NCBI GenBank assembly: GCA_958496175.1
Contig: OY292274.1
Location: 1,302,001-1,366,000 of the forward strand
Direction: 5' to 3'
Source of the DNA: Sisyra terminalis
Lineage: Eukaryota > Arthropoda > Insecta > Neuroptera > Sisyridae
Length of the DNA: 64,000 nucleotides
The notes under the pieces are model-generated. The model did no database searches. It saw nothing but the letters and a program-made list of their open reading frames with translations, and was not told the DNA's origin. This document shows positions 1 through 11,730 of this stretch, piece by piece (positions within the stretch are counted from its first letter, which is position 1; the number at the start of each line of letters is the position of its first letter). The position numbers were made by a program, and so were the translations under genes.

Positions 1-430
1 ATACGTATTTCGATTGCCAAGCAATCTTCATCAGTAGTTTGGATCACACCGTAACTGCTTTGTGATGATAACACCTAGCGGTTCATTAATTCAATTTAAG
101 GATTATTTATTCAAGTTTTTTTTCTTAGTAATAAATGTCATTGGTCGTTTTTCTTAGTTAAAAAATATTTGTAACAGCACTGAAAAAATATAACATATAA
201 GTAGAAGTATTGTAAATCATCACAAAGCAGTTACGGAGTGATCCAAACTATTTGATGACCACTGAGGAAGATTGCTTGGCAATCGAAATGCGTATCTGGG
301 CAATACGTCACAAATATTTTTGTTTGAACTTCTGTTCAAATTTATGTTTATGGTATGATTTTATATACTATTATATTAAATTATACTATATAAATCTAAC
401 CGCAATATATTCTATATATTTAATAATTAA
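1..430. repeat. Foldback repeat, family A, copy 1 (cut by window edge)
   Basis: Positions 1-67 read as the reverse complement of about 215-300, so the element is a long inverted repeat with a short spacer. The right arm continues through GGTATGATTTTATATACT to CCGCAATATATTCTATATAT, which recurs in the other copies. The left half lies before the window. It has no coding capacity. Other copies are at 4325, 5060/9029, 13205, 16690, 18875 and 57628. Its arm contains a stem motif discussed in the findings. Confidence 0.85.
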
Positions 431-3356
431 ATTGTGGGCAATAAGGACGAAGCTTCTTGTGGAATATTATTTATTTTATTGCCAACGTTTCGTCAGTCAT
501 TCCTGACTTTTTCAGGGCTCAAAATTTAAAAATTACTCCACAAATGTCATAAAAATAAGCTGTAAAATGACCCAACTGGTAGAACAACAGACCAAGAATA
601 CAATTTGGTATTGATAAATAAAAAATTGTTTAGAAAACAATTGTTAATTAAAAATAAATCATTTTTTAAACAATACATTTTTTAAAATTACATTAAAATA
701 CATTTTAAATACAATTTTTTAAAAACAACGTTTTAAATAATTTAATATAATAATACAGTTTATGCTTGGTTTTCTTTACGGGGAATCCCAAAATAGCTAT
801 AAAACGTTCCTACAAGTTCGTATTTGATGTTATATGGTACAGTGCAGTGTTAATTTATTTACACTCTTGTGAATCTATAGTAAAATTGGGTACTTTTAAT
901 AGCTGGAACGCATCTATCACTTTCCAATAGGATTTCATAGTAATAACGGTTTCGTTTAACGGATTTTCGATTTACCAAAAATTTATGAGTAACATATCCT
1001 GTCCGTAAAGCGTGGGATTACTGTACTCGAATAATAGGAATTTTTTAAAACTGTTTACATATTTAAATAATTTTTTAAAATAATTTTAATGAAAAATGTT
1101 ACAAATTGTAAAGAAGAGTAATCCAACAAAACAGGTTTTCATTCTTATTTTTTGTCATGAGTCTATGAGTGGAGTTTGTAGTCTATTTTATCTTTTCGCC
1201 TTCTACTTTCATGGTTTTCCAGATGCCTTTTCTAAATCTCTAAATCCAAGATAAATTTGATCTTGGAATTTTCTTCCAATGGTTTGTATTTCTGATTATG
1301 TTTTATGTAACTAAGGTATTCGTATTTTCCAATTTGAATAGATATCATTAGAAGCTCGTTCCTATTTATTCTACTGCGAATGCATTTGGATATTTTGTAT
1401 CTCAATTTACATCCATCGTTCTGCCATCGTATGGTACATTTGCTACATTCAATTTTATGTTCATATTTCAAAGACATGTATTCACTTTGTCGCTGTTTCA
1501 GTAATATGTATGTTATTATCTTTGCTTCCAAACCGTATAGGTAATATGATTGATAAAATGTAACATTTGAATATTTTTTTGTAAAAAAATAATAATATTA
1601 CAGCTTCAACTGCAAAAGAGCAGTTTCATGTTGGTCAAAGTTTGATGCATCTCTTTTATTTAGCATGAAATTTCAGTTTCCAATTTGTATTGTGTTTGTT
1701 CTAAAAATAGAATCAAATAACTACAGAAAATAATGTTTCAATTGGGAATTTTCATCAAATTTTCATTGTGATTATATCACTTGAAGATTGAACTGTGATT
1801 GATTGAATTTTACTGTAGGAAGGTTAAAAACCTTAACATGTTTCGATTGTAAATTGACTCTTAGCCTTCCTTAACGCACGATGCACAGAACATTAACATT
1901 TTATTTGAAACGGTGAAAGTAGGAAATGAAAACGTAGGACGCGAACTTCTCGGTCGCGAATGATGAAATATTTAATAATATTTTAGAAAGTGAACTCGGC
2001 GCGGTCATCACCAAGTGTTCTGTTTCACAAAAGGGCGTTGAGAAGAAAAGAAACAATACAAATTAACATTGATTGAATGATTTATTTTTGGATTGATAGA
2101 GAAAGTTTTTTTTTTTTTTGTTTTGGGATTTCCATTTTGATGGTAATGTCATGGGCTTTGTTTTTTTTTTTAACAAATTTGGAATTGCCAAATATAAGGG
2201 GGCAGCTTTAAGTCGGTCACATGCGTGATGCGGTGGATGTTGGAACCGTTTTGCGCAACAGCATTGATAAGCTTTCTTCATCGATTGACCTTGTTTTATT
2301 TCATGAACAAATTTGGTGTTCCAATTTCGCAGCCACCCCGTTTTGTTCTGTTCCCTTAGCCCTTGGAATTTAGTGTATGGTATACGAAATTTCTACACTG
2401 CCCTGCAGGCTTTCTATTCAAGCTCCAAAATGGTGTAACAAAGAAAGGCCAATGGCAAGTTAAATCAATTTTGCAGTTATATTAGGATTGGAATACATTT
2501 TGATTTAGTTGATCATTTCAAAATACCATGAGGTCATTGTCATTGTTCATTGCGAATCGCATTTTTTTTGCTTGGCAAATTATTTCTCAATCAACAGATG
2601 GAGTTACACTATCTATCTATTAACCGATATGATGAATACATAGTGAATTATAATAGCTATTGGAAGCACTTTATTTCAATAGTCGTCATTCTCCTCTACA
2701 GCAAATCTAGGGCAACTTTCTCTTCGATGAAAAAGTGAAATCACCGTTTGAAATTCGTTTTTTTTTTCGCACGCGGCTGTTACTGTGGTGAAGTGCTGAA
2801 TTCCGAGTGCAATGGCCTTTCTGAGGCTTATTGACGCACTTGTGAGATTAATTACCGCGTGCATTTCTGAATAGTTTTATAAACTTAATGAGAATACGTA
2901 CTAGGCAAGTATCAACATTGTAATGCGGATTTGTGAAACGGAGAGTTTTGTAATGTAAGGGGTTCGTTTGGTGAGTTGAATGAATGGCTAAACGCGTAAA
3001 TGAAACTTGATAAGCTTTTCTGGCATTCTAAAAGCTCACATTCCAACAAACTCTTCAGCTCATTGAAGGAAATGTCAAAGAACGTATCGCTACCCCTGCA
3101 CACATTGCGAGCGTCCTTGGCCGTGGCATTAGTTACCCCAAATCGATATGACGTTTATTCATCATGAGCAGGTGTTGAAATTTAAGCTTTTGCAACATCT
3201 AATTAATCAATACTGGAAAGTTTACAGAAACTAATGATATACAAAATAAGCGATAGAAAAATTATATAAAATCTATTGCTTTTACTAAAAAAAAAAACTA
3301 TCAATAATTAATATAAGTGAGGACTACACAAATATAAAATTAAACAAGGAAAAGTA
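431..3356. other. Intergenic sequence, no gene seen
   Basis: Mostly AT-rich unique sequence. On the minus strand at 485-515 there is a short stem flanked by CTGAAAA and GAAACG (see findings). The end near 1000-1025 (ATTACTGTA, reading CAGTAAT on the minus strand) resembles a pogo-type terminus, but I could not pair it convincingly. Stretches 1860-2480 and 2680-3170 have more balanced composition and might be conserved noncoding DNA, but I see no motif to support it. Frames of 60-100 codons here have no recognisable product. Confidence 0.5.
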
Positions 3357-3660
3357 ATGGTTAAGCCTGTAATAACATACGGATGTCCCGTGTGGCACAC
3401 TGTTAGCGAATCCACATATAACAAACTACAGATTCCCCAGAACAAATTCCTAAGACTGGTAGGAAACTATCCAAGAAATACATACATAAAAAAATGCACG
3501 AAGATCTAGAAATAGACTTTATAAAAACGCACATTAAAAAATATGCCAAATAATTTTATGAGCGGGGAAATATAACATAGCTGATAAGGACATACTAAAA
3601 GACCTACACTACGATCAAGGTAGCTACAAGCACAAAAGAATAAAACACGGGCTAATATAA
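3357..3660 (+). pseudogene. Jockey-type non-LTR retrotransposon, reverse transcriptase C-terminal fragment
   Basis: A conceptual reading from ATG 3357 gives KPVITYGCPVW followed by KLQIPQNKFLRLVGNYPRNT and HEDLEIDFIKTHIKKYAK. This is the pattern (ITYG-x-P-x-W, LQ-x-x-QNK-x-LR-x-x, PRNT) found at the C-terminus of Jockey-clade reverse transcriptase proteins. A stop occurs after KYAK, and a shifted frame continues with FYERG and DKDILKDLHYDQGSYKHKRI up to a TAA at 3660. A poly-A-rich run follows at 3664-3680, as expected at the 3' end of such elements. The fragment is short, 5'-truncated and inactive. The call rests on recognised motifs, not a search. Confidence 0.8.
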
Positions 3661-4019
3661 TAAAAGAAAAAAAAAAAACTTTATTACTTAATTGAGATTA
3701 ACCTATTAATTGTTAATACCTAACAAATTATATTTTATTTCACTTACTTTTAGAAAATATGTTTCTTTTTCATAAAAAGTTTTTTTTATTTTTTTTTTAA
3801 CAATAACAGAGGGAGTTTTTGAATTTCTCTCCCTTAAAAAGGCACCCCTATAATGAAATCAAAAAAAAAAAAATAAAGGAAAGGGAAATGAGTAGCAAAA
3901 GTTAAAAGATAAAATATTGTGGTAAACACAAGAAGGAACTTTTAAGTTAAACAAAAATGTTAAGATAAGTAAACAAAATTTTGGCTTAGTGATTTCTTTC
4001 TCTCTCTCACAAACGCGAA
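3661..4019. other. AT-rich spacer, no gene seen
   Basis: Poly-A, poly-T and AT-rich sequence between the Jockey-type fragment and the heat-shock-like promoter unit. It may be the 5' part of the supposed LTR, but no LTR start was found. Confidence 0.4.
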
Positions 4020-4325
4020 TGCACGAAGAAGATTCTAGTAAAATCTCGCAACAGCGAGAACATTCTAGAACTTTGGGTTGCGGTATATAAGGGGCTAAGT
4101 TCGGGCGAGAGTTCAGTTCAGTTTTGGAATTTCCGTTTATGGTACAACAAATTGTTGCGATTGTTATTTTACTGTGGTTTTGACTATAAGTGATTATTGT
4201 CATTTGATTGTTGTTTCGACAAGTTTTCATAAATTGATGATTGAGTTTAAAACGACTATTTATTTCCAAAGAAATAAAAGAACTTATAACATGAACTCAA
4301 TACAGTTTTGAGATGTCGCGTTACA
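4020..4325 (+). promoter_or_regulatory. Heat-shock-like promoter unit, possibly a solo LTR
   Basis: The block contains a complete heat-shock element (GAA at 4058, TTC at 4063, GAA at 4068, each two bases apart) and a second partial one (GAA 4028, TTC 4033). A TATATAA box lies at 4084-4090, and tandem TCAGTT initiators at 4113-4123 are about 30 bp downstream of it. No protein frame follows: the first ATG (4140) closes after 14 codons. An AATAAA occurs at 4273-4278, and the segment ends GTCGCGTTACA near 4324. Promoter, poly-A signal and a CGTTACA end together suggest a solo LTR of a Gypsy-like element, but I could not find the matching TGTAACG start. A decayed hsp70-type promoter copy is the alternative. 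Confidence 0.5.
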
Positions 4326-4625
4326 ATATATTTTTTCCGCTAACTTTGAACAGTTACACTGTTTATACAATATGTAAAATATATTCTGGTCTTAATTAAG
4401 TATTATAATTTACAAAAGTGAACTATAAACATAAATTTGAACAAAAGCTCAAATAAATGTATTTTATACGAATTGCCCAGATACGTATTTCGATTGGAAA
4501 GCATCCTTTTGCAGTGGTCATCAAGAAGTAATAGATTGCTCCGCAACTGCTATTTGATTGGTCACAAGATAGTTTACTTTTGTAAATTATATTACATAAA
4601 CATAGCTGTTTGAAAAAAAGTACCT
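4325..4625. repeat. Foldback repeat, family A, copy 2 (diverged)
   Basis: It begins with CCGCTAACTTTGAACAGTTA and continues through ATACGTATTTCGATTGGAAA to a short right part. It matches the left arm of family A with many substitutions. It directly abuts the heat-shock-like promoter unit. Confidence 0.75.
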
Positions 4626-5059
4626 AGAAAAATTTTAAATTTCGGAATACGAGAATTTTACGAATTCTCGACAAGGGGAAGTTAGACATAAATATGTCAA
4701 CAATTCGGGTGCCACTGCCTTTTGTGAATAACAAAAATACAATATATAAAAATTAAGACAAATAATAAATTGCATACAATAAGGTGAAAAACCAGTGAGC
4801 CTATAAGAGAAAGCATATAAATATAGTTCAGGAGTGGCCAAACCAAATGATACAACGGGGCACTTTGAAAATGCATCACAACTCTTTTTCTTCTTTATCT
4901 TCTATACTAATCTCCATATTAGAAATTTAGACTTTGTCGACAATTTTAATATATTATTTTTCATCACTTTATCCTATATTAAATAAAATGATTTTGTATA
5001 GTTAGTAGAACAAATAACGCAAGTGTAACAATTATTTTTTTAATATTTGAAAGAAGTTC

Positions 5060-5298
5060 TAAACCGTGTATACAATATATAGAATATATTGCGGTCCAAT
5101 TTATGTAGTATAATTTAATATAATAATTCACATAGCAGTGAATCATCACAAAGCAATTACGGAGTGATCCAAACTACTTGATGACCACAGAGCAAGATTG
5201 CTTGGCAATCGAAATACGTATTTGGGCAATACGTCACAAATATTTTTGTTTGAACTTCTGTTCAAATTTATGATTATGGTATGATTTTTATATATTAC
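5060..5298. repeat. Foldback repeat, family A, copy 3, left part
   Basis: The arm starts GTATACAATATATAGAATAT at about 5068, has lost its middle, then reads CATCACAAAGCAATTACGGA into the right arm. It stops at TTTTTATATATTA, where a Helitron-like insert of 3.7 kb begins. The continuation is at 9029-9127. Confidence 0.85.
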
Positions 5299-6078
5299 TA
5301 GCTGGCCCGGCAAACTTCGTAGTGCCTAACAGGAATTGAACGTAGTGTTTTTTATGAACGAATATTTTAGCTACTCTTAATTTATAATTTTAATAACAAA
5401 CTAATACGAATACAATTATGAAGTTCAATATTTAATTAGAACAATATTATGTAATAATATTATATTATACAATGGGAGTAAAAATTATTAATAAAAAACA
5501 AAAATTAGTTAATTCAATGGCGTGTCAACAATTCATTTAATTTATTGAAGCTATGAATTTTGGTGCATGCATTGCCCTCAGATTGATTCTCCTCATTGAA
5601 GTACGTCGCTATTACATTGACATACAATTTGTCAAATCAAATATCTTAAATATACTAAATAAAGTCAAGTTATTTAGATCATTTTTTAACTAAAAAATTA
5701 CTGGACTGATTTTGATGATTAATGATTAGTTCAATTCACCATCGCTCCAAATAGCAGAGTAACTATTAACTATTATTAACTATTAACTATTAACATATCT
5801 TAATAATACACGGAAAAATATGAATAAAATCAGTTTTTAAATAATTAGGCTTGGAATTTTCCGTAGTTGGCAGTTCACGTGACCCACACTTTGATGTCAA
5901 TGCTGTCAATTTTATACTGTCTGTAACTCTTTCTTAAAGGCATATAACGATAGTTATTGAAAGATCTATCTTCGCATTGACTCAATATGTTTTGAAAGCG
6001 CAATGATTTTATTGTTGGTGATTTCCCCCAAGCAGTGCCAAGTATTCCAAGATGGAATTCTACCAATAAAATAAATAC

Positions 6079-7200
6079 TTGCTTAAAATCATAAAATCTG
6101 TGGCACAATGTGAAGAAATTTCAGTTGGAGACATGAGGCATGCGTTGTGGAATGATCAATCTGCTGAAAAATTTCCCAAGAAAATGTTGAATATCGGTAA
6201 TAACCATGTTCCTGTCAACGAATCGAGCGTATTGATTTCATTTCCTTTGAATTTTTGGGATTTCGTCTCATTCAAAATTTTTACATAATTGCTAGCTTTT
6301 TCACAAAACCGCTGAATAATGTTTTAGTAAACTTAATTTGAATAAAAATTCAAACAATGAACACGGCCATTTATTAATTTCTTGGAGAAATCATCAGCAG
6401 AAGGATCGTTCAGCAATACAATTTTCTTGTTTTCTTCCATCTGAAGTTTATTTATATGGTGCCAGATATTTGATAATTTAAAGCAAGCATTTATTTTATC
6501 GACAGCAGTCGATCCTTAATGTCTGAAGTCGTCCACTGTATGGAAATATTTAAAAACAATCAAATTAAACTCGAAAATGTAATTCGAATTGCAGAATAAC
6601 TAATTTAGAAAAGTGTTTTCCAAACAATTGATCGATATTGGTAATGGCAAAATTTCTGTTGACACATTACCTGCATACATTACATTCTTTGCCAATTTTG
6701 TCACTTTACTAAATCAAAGATCGAACTCATCGAGAGGGTGTTCCCAAACTTAGTTACAAATTACAAAAATCATGTTTGGTTGAGAGAACGTGTTATATTG
6801 ACCCCAAAAAACGTTGACAACGAAAATTATATTAATGAAATAGATAGTTCAGATTCAAAATAGGAAAACTGGCGAATTGGAGACCTGCAATTCAGTTGAA
6901 TGCGTTACTAATAAAGATGATGTTTTCAATTATGGATAGAATTTTTAAATTCGCTGAAATTCTCCGGGTTACCGCCTCAGAATCCAATTAAAAATTGGAT
7001 CAGTAATCCTTATGTTGTCGAATATATAGATCAACCACGTTTTGGTCATAACACCCGACTTGCGGTGAAAAAATTAATGAGCAACCTTATCGAAGTTACA
7101 AATTGAATTGAAAATACAAAGCCGAAGACATTTTGATTCCACATATCTCAGTTTTCCGAACGACGTGTCTACAATTTTCTGCATTTTCAGATACCTCCGT
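6079..7200 (+). pseudogene. Helitron PIF1-like helicase, broken fragments
   Basis: Three plus-strand fragments are recognisable. The first (6079-6288) gives MRHALWNDQSAEKFPKKMLN then IGNNHVPV. The second (6728-6863) gives [20 protein letters not shown] then [13 protein letters not shown]. The third (6943-7109) gives FLNSLKFSGLPPQNP and, after an unrelated-looking stretch, RLAVKKLMSNLIEVTN. These match the order and wording of the C-terminal half of Helitron helicases (the [12 protein letters not shown] region, then the GLPPH region, then RL-x-VKKL). Stops and frameshifts separate them, so the gene is dead. The N-terminal helicase motifs and the Rep nuclease were not found. Confidence 0.8.
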
Positions 7201-7739
7201 AGTTTTTGGACAATGATTCGTTTTATTGTTTATGTTTACGGATTATGAATACAACGCCTATCAATTTCTGTATCTGTATTGCTCATAAAATACATTTGTA
7301 AGATTTGATGATCTAGTAGTGGTCTAGTAGTGGATATCTAGTAGTGGTAACAGCGCTTCCAGTAAGTGATAAATTTGTTCTTGTATCTGCAAAGATTTTC
7401 TTAAATTATTTGAAAAATAAAAATTTAAATGTTATCCAAAAATTATTATGGAATTATACCTTGAAGGGGGACATGAATTTATCCAGCACAATATGCGTTG
7501 CCCCAAACGACGTTGTTAGTAATCAACTGTTATATTTTTGAGTTTTGGTCCAGAAATTTTTAGAATCATTTCCTAGCCTATAATCTAATGAGCGTAACGG
7601 ATCTGGTGATGGGACCAATTGTGGCAATTTTACTTTTCCACCAGCTCAACATAACCCAGTAGATTCACAGCTGTAGTTATCGTTGTTTAGAAGTGCGGTG
7701 GGGAAAATGAGAGTGAGGGCGGTTTCCCTATGCTTACAC

Positions 7740-8640
7740 AATGGGCATTGTAGTTATATCATTTTGATAACAGAAATTTAAATAACGCCATTTCACTTAA
7801 TTATTATGAAAGTTTATGTAGTAGGGGTACTTATACCAAATACCATAGAGGCGGTTTTTAATTTTTATTTGTTTCTTAACAAAGAAACTTTTTATAATCT
7901 CTTTTTTATGAACCAATGATTGCAACCTGGAGCAATTATATATTCTGCAGAAAAGCATTATGGAAGCAATTTTTTGTCATATTTCATTACCATCAATATA
8001 TATATCAATTATATATATATATATATATATATCTTCTATGCTAACTCTTCCTCGGTATTTAGAACAATTTGAACACCAATTGTTGTTATATAACAAAAAA
8101 ATTGCTTCCATAATGCTTTTTAGCAGAGTATATAATTGCTCCAGTTCACAATTATTAGTTCATAAAAATTAGATTTTAAAAAGTTTGATTGTTGAATAAC
8201 AAACAAAAATTAAAAACCGCCTCTATGGTATTTGATATAAGTACCTACTACCTAAACTTTCATACTAATTAAGTGAAATGACGTTATTTAAAATGCTGTA
8301 GTTAAAATTATATAACAAAAACAGAAACTTATTATTAATTTATTCTTTATTTATTAATTACACTTAGTAAATTCAAAATTTCGATTGTTGATTAACTCTA
8401 CATTTTCTAAAAGAAACTTAATCACCCCAATTCACTCTTTTAGGGCAGGAATTTAAAAAAAAAATATTTTCACATGCCTACTTCTTATAAGGAATACACC
8501 GAATATTAAAATTTTATCTGGCAGAGGAGATATATAATTACACGATTTTATGTATGCACGGTTTTTAAAACGTATTTACTTTAAGCTTTATTAAAATAAT
8601 TATTTTTTTACTACTACTGTTACTTTTTTCGTTAATATTT
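7740..8640. repeat. Large foldback (family F) inside the Helitron-like element
   Basis: The left arm (about 7770-7985, with CATTTCACTTAATTATTATG, GGTTTTTAATTTTTATTTGT and ATTCTGCAGAAAAGCATTAT) is repeated in reverse complement at about 8095-8300. Between them lies an AT microsatellite with TATCTTCTATGCTAACTCTT. The right flank to 8640 also recurs. A reverse-oriented single-arm copy lies at 55300-56110 in Hr4 intron 2. The 70-codon frame at 7960 is only repeat sequence. Confidence 0.85.
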
Positions 8641-8643
8641 CGT

Positions 8644-8890
8644 TAAAATAGGGGTTGATCGTAGAAGGGTGAAAATTAAGAGTAATATGATTTTTTGTTA
8701 TTCTAAGTCATGACAAAATAAAAATCTAGCCAAAAAAATTAAAGTTTTTAATTAATAAAAAAATAAGGGTTGATCATAGAGGGGTGAAAATTTAGGGTTG
8801 TATGTATTTTTGTATGATGTATCATAAAAAAATAAAAACAAAAAATTTTATCCAAAAAATAAAAAAAAAAATTTAAGGGTGGACCACCCT
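8644..8890. repeat. Short degenerate tandem repeat near the Helitron 3' end
   Basis: Units beginning AGGGGTTGATC, AAGGGTTGATC and AAGGGTGGACC recur about every 110 bases, each followed by GGGTGAAAA or GGATGAAAA and an A-rich tract. Such repeats are often seen near the end of Helentron-type elements. Confidence 0.6.
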
Positions 8891-9028
8891 TACCATTTAG
8901 GGGGATGAAAAATAGATGTTGTCCGATTCTCATGCCTACCGAATATACATAGAAAATTTTATGAAAATCGGTCGAGCCGTTTCGGAGGAGTTTAGCAACG
9001 CACCCCGTGACACGAGAATTTTATATAT

Positions 9029-9127
9029 TAGATTATATTAAATTATATTACATAAATTGGACCGCAATATATTCTATATATTGTATACACAGTATGACTG
9101 TTCAAAGTCAGCGAAAAAATCTTATTT
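9029..9127. repeat. Foldback repeat, family A, copy 3, right part after the insert
   Basis: It resumes with GATTATATTAAATTATATTA and ends with GTTCAAAGTCAGCGAAAAAA, the outer terminus of the family A arm. Joined to 5060-5298 it restores the order seen in uninterrupted copies, so the sequence between is a later insertion. Confidence 0.85.
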
Positions 9128-9923
9128 TGAAGTTCTAAAATATTGTAAGTTATAAATCAGTACTATAATGATACTCTCTAATGGAAATATATACACCGAA
9201 ATGTATAAATTTACATAACTTGCCGATACTGTTAATGCAATAACATCTATAATAACTTTGCAATTTTTGGGTAAAGTAAAATATAAAACCATTAAATTCA
9301 TAATTATCCCTGATTTACGTAAGATTAAAAACTAAAAAAGGATTTCAAGTTACAAAAAAACAACATAAACAATTGGTATAGGTGATTTGTTTGGTTCTTT
9401 ACAAAAGTGTAAGATACTTAATTTACAGTTATTTTTCCTACGAAAGATAATTTTCCCGATTTTTGTAGTAAATCTAAGTAAATCTAAATACATGTAAGTT
9501 TGTTTTGTTCATTTTTAATTCGCTGGGGTTGTCTTGCTCACTAATGTCTAACCAAGTGAAAACTTTTTACGGAATTTGAATTGTTCAATGAACTATTAGG
9601 TGTATCTAAAAGCTAAATGCTGTCATCTAGTGTAATGTGTTACAAATATATGGATATTGAATGTGTTCAAGGCCGTTATCGATCAGTGGGTCAGAAGGAG
9701 GTAAAATGATTATTATACGATGTGTACCAAAGTGAAATTAGTATACAACCCTCTCATATGTTTTATGATTTTTTGGAACATTTTTTGATACCGTTGAAAT
9801 CTCTATCTATCTTTGAAGATGCTTTTAGTCTTTGACGACTTCTTTTGATTTTTTTCTGTCGTCAAAAGAATGTTCATTACTTATTACAATATATAAAATG
9901 AAGTTTAAATGAGTATGAGTATA
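9128..9923. other. AT-rich intergenic sequence, nothing recognised
   Basis: I see no element ends, coding frames or repeats here beyond poly-A/T runs. Confidence 0.4.
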
Positions 9924-10152
9924 TATGACTCGTTTATTTTGAAAGTGGCGTAAGTCCATTTCAAGGACGGTCTATATGGTGATTCTTCTTCTTGTAACTA
10001 GAACAAAGTATGTTAATTATTTAACTGCTAAGTTTTCAGAAATTACTGATTTCTTTCTTTACTGATTCTGATTCTTATGGTTAAAAATGATAATACTATA
10101 GGGACTGTTTTTGAAATGGACTTAACTCACTTTCAAAATAAACGGCGCATAT
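9924..10152. mobile_element. MITE-like element with ~45-bp terminal inverted repeats
   Basis: The left end reads CGTTTATTTTGAAAGTGGCG then TAAGTCCATTTCAA. The right end is its reverse complement with few changes (TTGAAATGGACTTAACTCAC then TTTCAAAATAAACG). It is about 229 bp with no coding frame. The superfamily is not determined. Confidence 0.75.
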
Positions 10153-10559
10153 TATAATGATAACTTAATTTTATTTTATTTCGTCTCTTTTTTTTGTGGA
10201 AATAAATTTCGATAGTGAAAATAATTGTTTTAAGAGGAGTACATAGACTTGAATTTAAACCAAATTTTGAAATTATTACTCCAGAGTCAATAATTGATAT
10301 TCATTTCAAAGCAGCTGTTACGCGTGATTGTTTCGTGATAATACGTAGTAGTAGAAACATGAATGGTTGTAAAAGTTGTGCATTAATCATACAGTATGTG
10401 AATTATTAATGTTATATCAGAAACAATAATTTGAGCAAGGCCTTTTGTACTTGAAGAACTTTTAAATAAGCAACTGAGCTCATAAAATTAGTGGAGCGAT
10501 TGTGTGGTTTTTGAGGGTGAATAGCAAATTCAAAATTGGAGAAATTTATTATTATTTTT
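10153..10559. other. AT-rich intergenic sequence, nothing recognised
   Basis: A 64-codon frame at 10215 has no recognisable product and the composition of chance AT-rich frames. Confidence 0.4.
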
Positions 10560-10970
10560 TTTAATTATAAATTATGTTTTTCATCATGTGCACTTGGATC
10601 AATATACGTGTCATGCAGTGGAAAGCTTACGCCACTACGATGACGTAGTGAGAGATGAAGAGGAGAGCTTTTCCATTGCGCAGAGTCGTTCTATTTCCGG
10701 GTTGCAACACATTCCCGTCACCATGACGACGTCGTTGCTGTTGCGCTGTTGCTTTTTCTGGACGATTTGTAGGTGACGCGAGGTCAACGTCCTACCCATT
10801 CGAGTCCTTGTTGCACTTTTAGCTCAGAAGTTTGTCCCGTTTTTCTCAAAAAGCTTTCTTAATCGTTGTGCTGCGCGCACGACCACCAGCCAGTGATAGG
10901 TTTTTGTTTTGAATGTGCGACAAATCTGATTGGTGGACGGCTACACGTGTTAGCTCTCATTTGTTTTGTA
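10560..10970. promoter_or_regulatory. GC-richer unique block, possible regulatory region
   Basis: In a very AT-rich setting this block is balanced in composition and CpG-containing. It has TGACGTAG (CRE-like, about 10640), CATGACGACGTCG (about 10722), AGGTCAACG (a nuclear-receptor half-site, about 10780), and TGCGCGCACGA. There are no repeat copies in the window. It lies 15 kb upstream of the Hr4 leader. A distal promoter or enhancer is possible but not shown. The 62-codon frame at 10588-10776 could be a chance frame or part of an unseen exon. Confidence 0.35.
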
Positions 10971-11263
10971 GGTTTTAATTAAAATTTCAATGTACCTGGA
11001 ATTGTATCAATACCTTTTTCATTTTTCATCTTAACTTTTGCAATCAATAACTTTTCGTAAAACATTTTTTATTTGGAATAGCTAAACAATTTTTTTTCTA
11101 TTTATGTTAAAACTTTCTTAATATAAATTCCGATTTTAAGGTAATGTCATAAAGGTCTAATAAAAGAGAGTACGGAAGACTTTTATAGTCAAAACTATTA
11201 TTATTTTAAAGCTTAAACTATATATCTATATTTTAATTTTTTAATTAAATTGAAAATTAAATT
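10971..11263. other. AT-rich intergenic sequence, nothing recognised
   Basis: No coding or repeat structure was found. Confidence 0.4.
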
Positions 11264-11369
11264 ACCCTTAATCTGTTGATTATCCTTAAATTAGCTGAAG
11301 CATAAAAATATATTCTACCCTTAATCTGTTGATTATACTTATTTAAGTGAAGCATAAATATATTTTCTT
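11264..11369. repeat. Two-copy tandem repeat, 53-bp unit
   Basis: ACCCTTAATCTGTTGATTAT begins at 11264 and again at 11317. Each is followed by CTTA, a variable triplet and TGAAGCATAAA plus TATATT. It is a local duplication with a few differences between the copies. Confidence 0.8.
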
Positions 11370-11730
11370 AGGAGCAATTAATAACGATTGAAGTTTTAAA
11401 CGTCACGAAAACCTAAGGTTTTCAATCTTAAAATTTCATTGATAGATACCATAATCAAACTAAGATGCTAATAGGAATTATAAACATGATCTAGTAAAAT
11501 ATTTCTCTAACCTAAAAACGTGTTTTAGTTTTTTTTTACTGCAATAATTATAACTTTTGTTTTTGTTTAGATATTTTTTTGGCCATTTATTTATTTTTTA
11601 AAACCAAATTTAGCTTCTTTTAAATTTTACAAAGAGATTAAATTTTCTTAGAATAGCGTAACCAAATGATCAGAAAAAAATCCATGTATTCTCATTCTTT
11701 CTATCAATCACGACCCTCATGTATATAATA

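Larger units (their letters stand above)
5299..9028 (+). mobile_element. Decayed Helitron-like element inserted in a family A repeat
   Basis: The insert starts CTAGCTGGCCCGGCAAACTT and ends GACACGAGAATTTTATATAT TAG. These boundary motifs are common at the ends of dispersed insect elements. Inside, the plus strand holds fragments of a PIF1-type helicase typical of Helitrons (6079-7200). A large foldback (about 7740-8640) and a short tandem repeat region (8640-8890) follow. The boundary on both sides carries TTTATATATTA, so the target duplication or the element's own end cannot be separated. The helicase assignment is firmer than the exact element class (Helitron or Helentron). No Rep domain was recognised. 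Confidence 0.7.

Noticed and set aside
262..320. A confirmed hammerhead ribozyme in family A
   Set aside because: An extra A follows CTGAGGA and helix I next to the core does not pair well, so only a resemblance is claimed.
3859..4269. 136-codon minus-strand frame over the heat-shock-like promoter unit
   Set aside because: It runs antisense through the TATA box and heat-shock elements and ends in a Phe run; no family resemblance.
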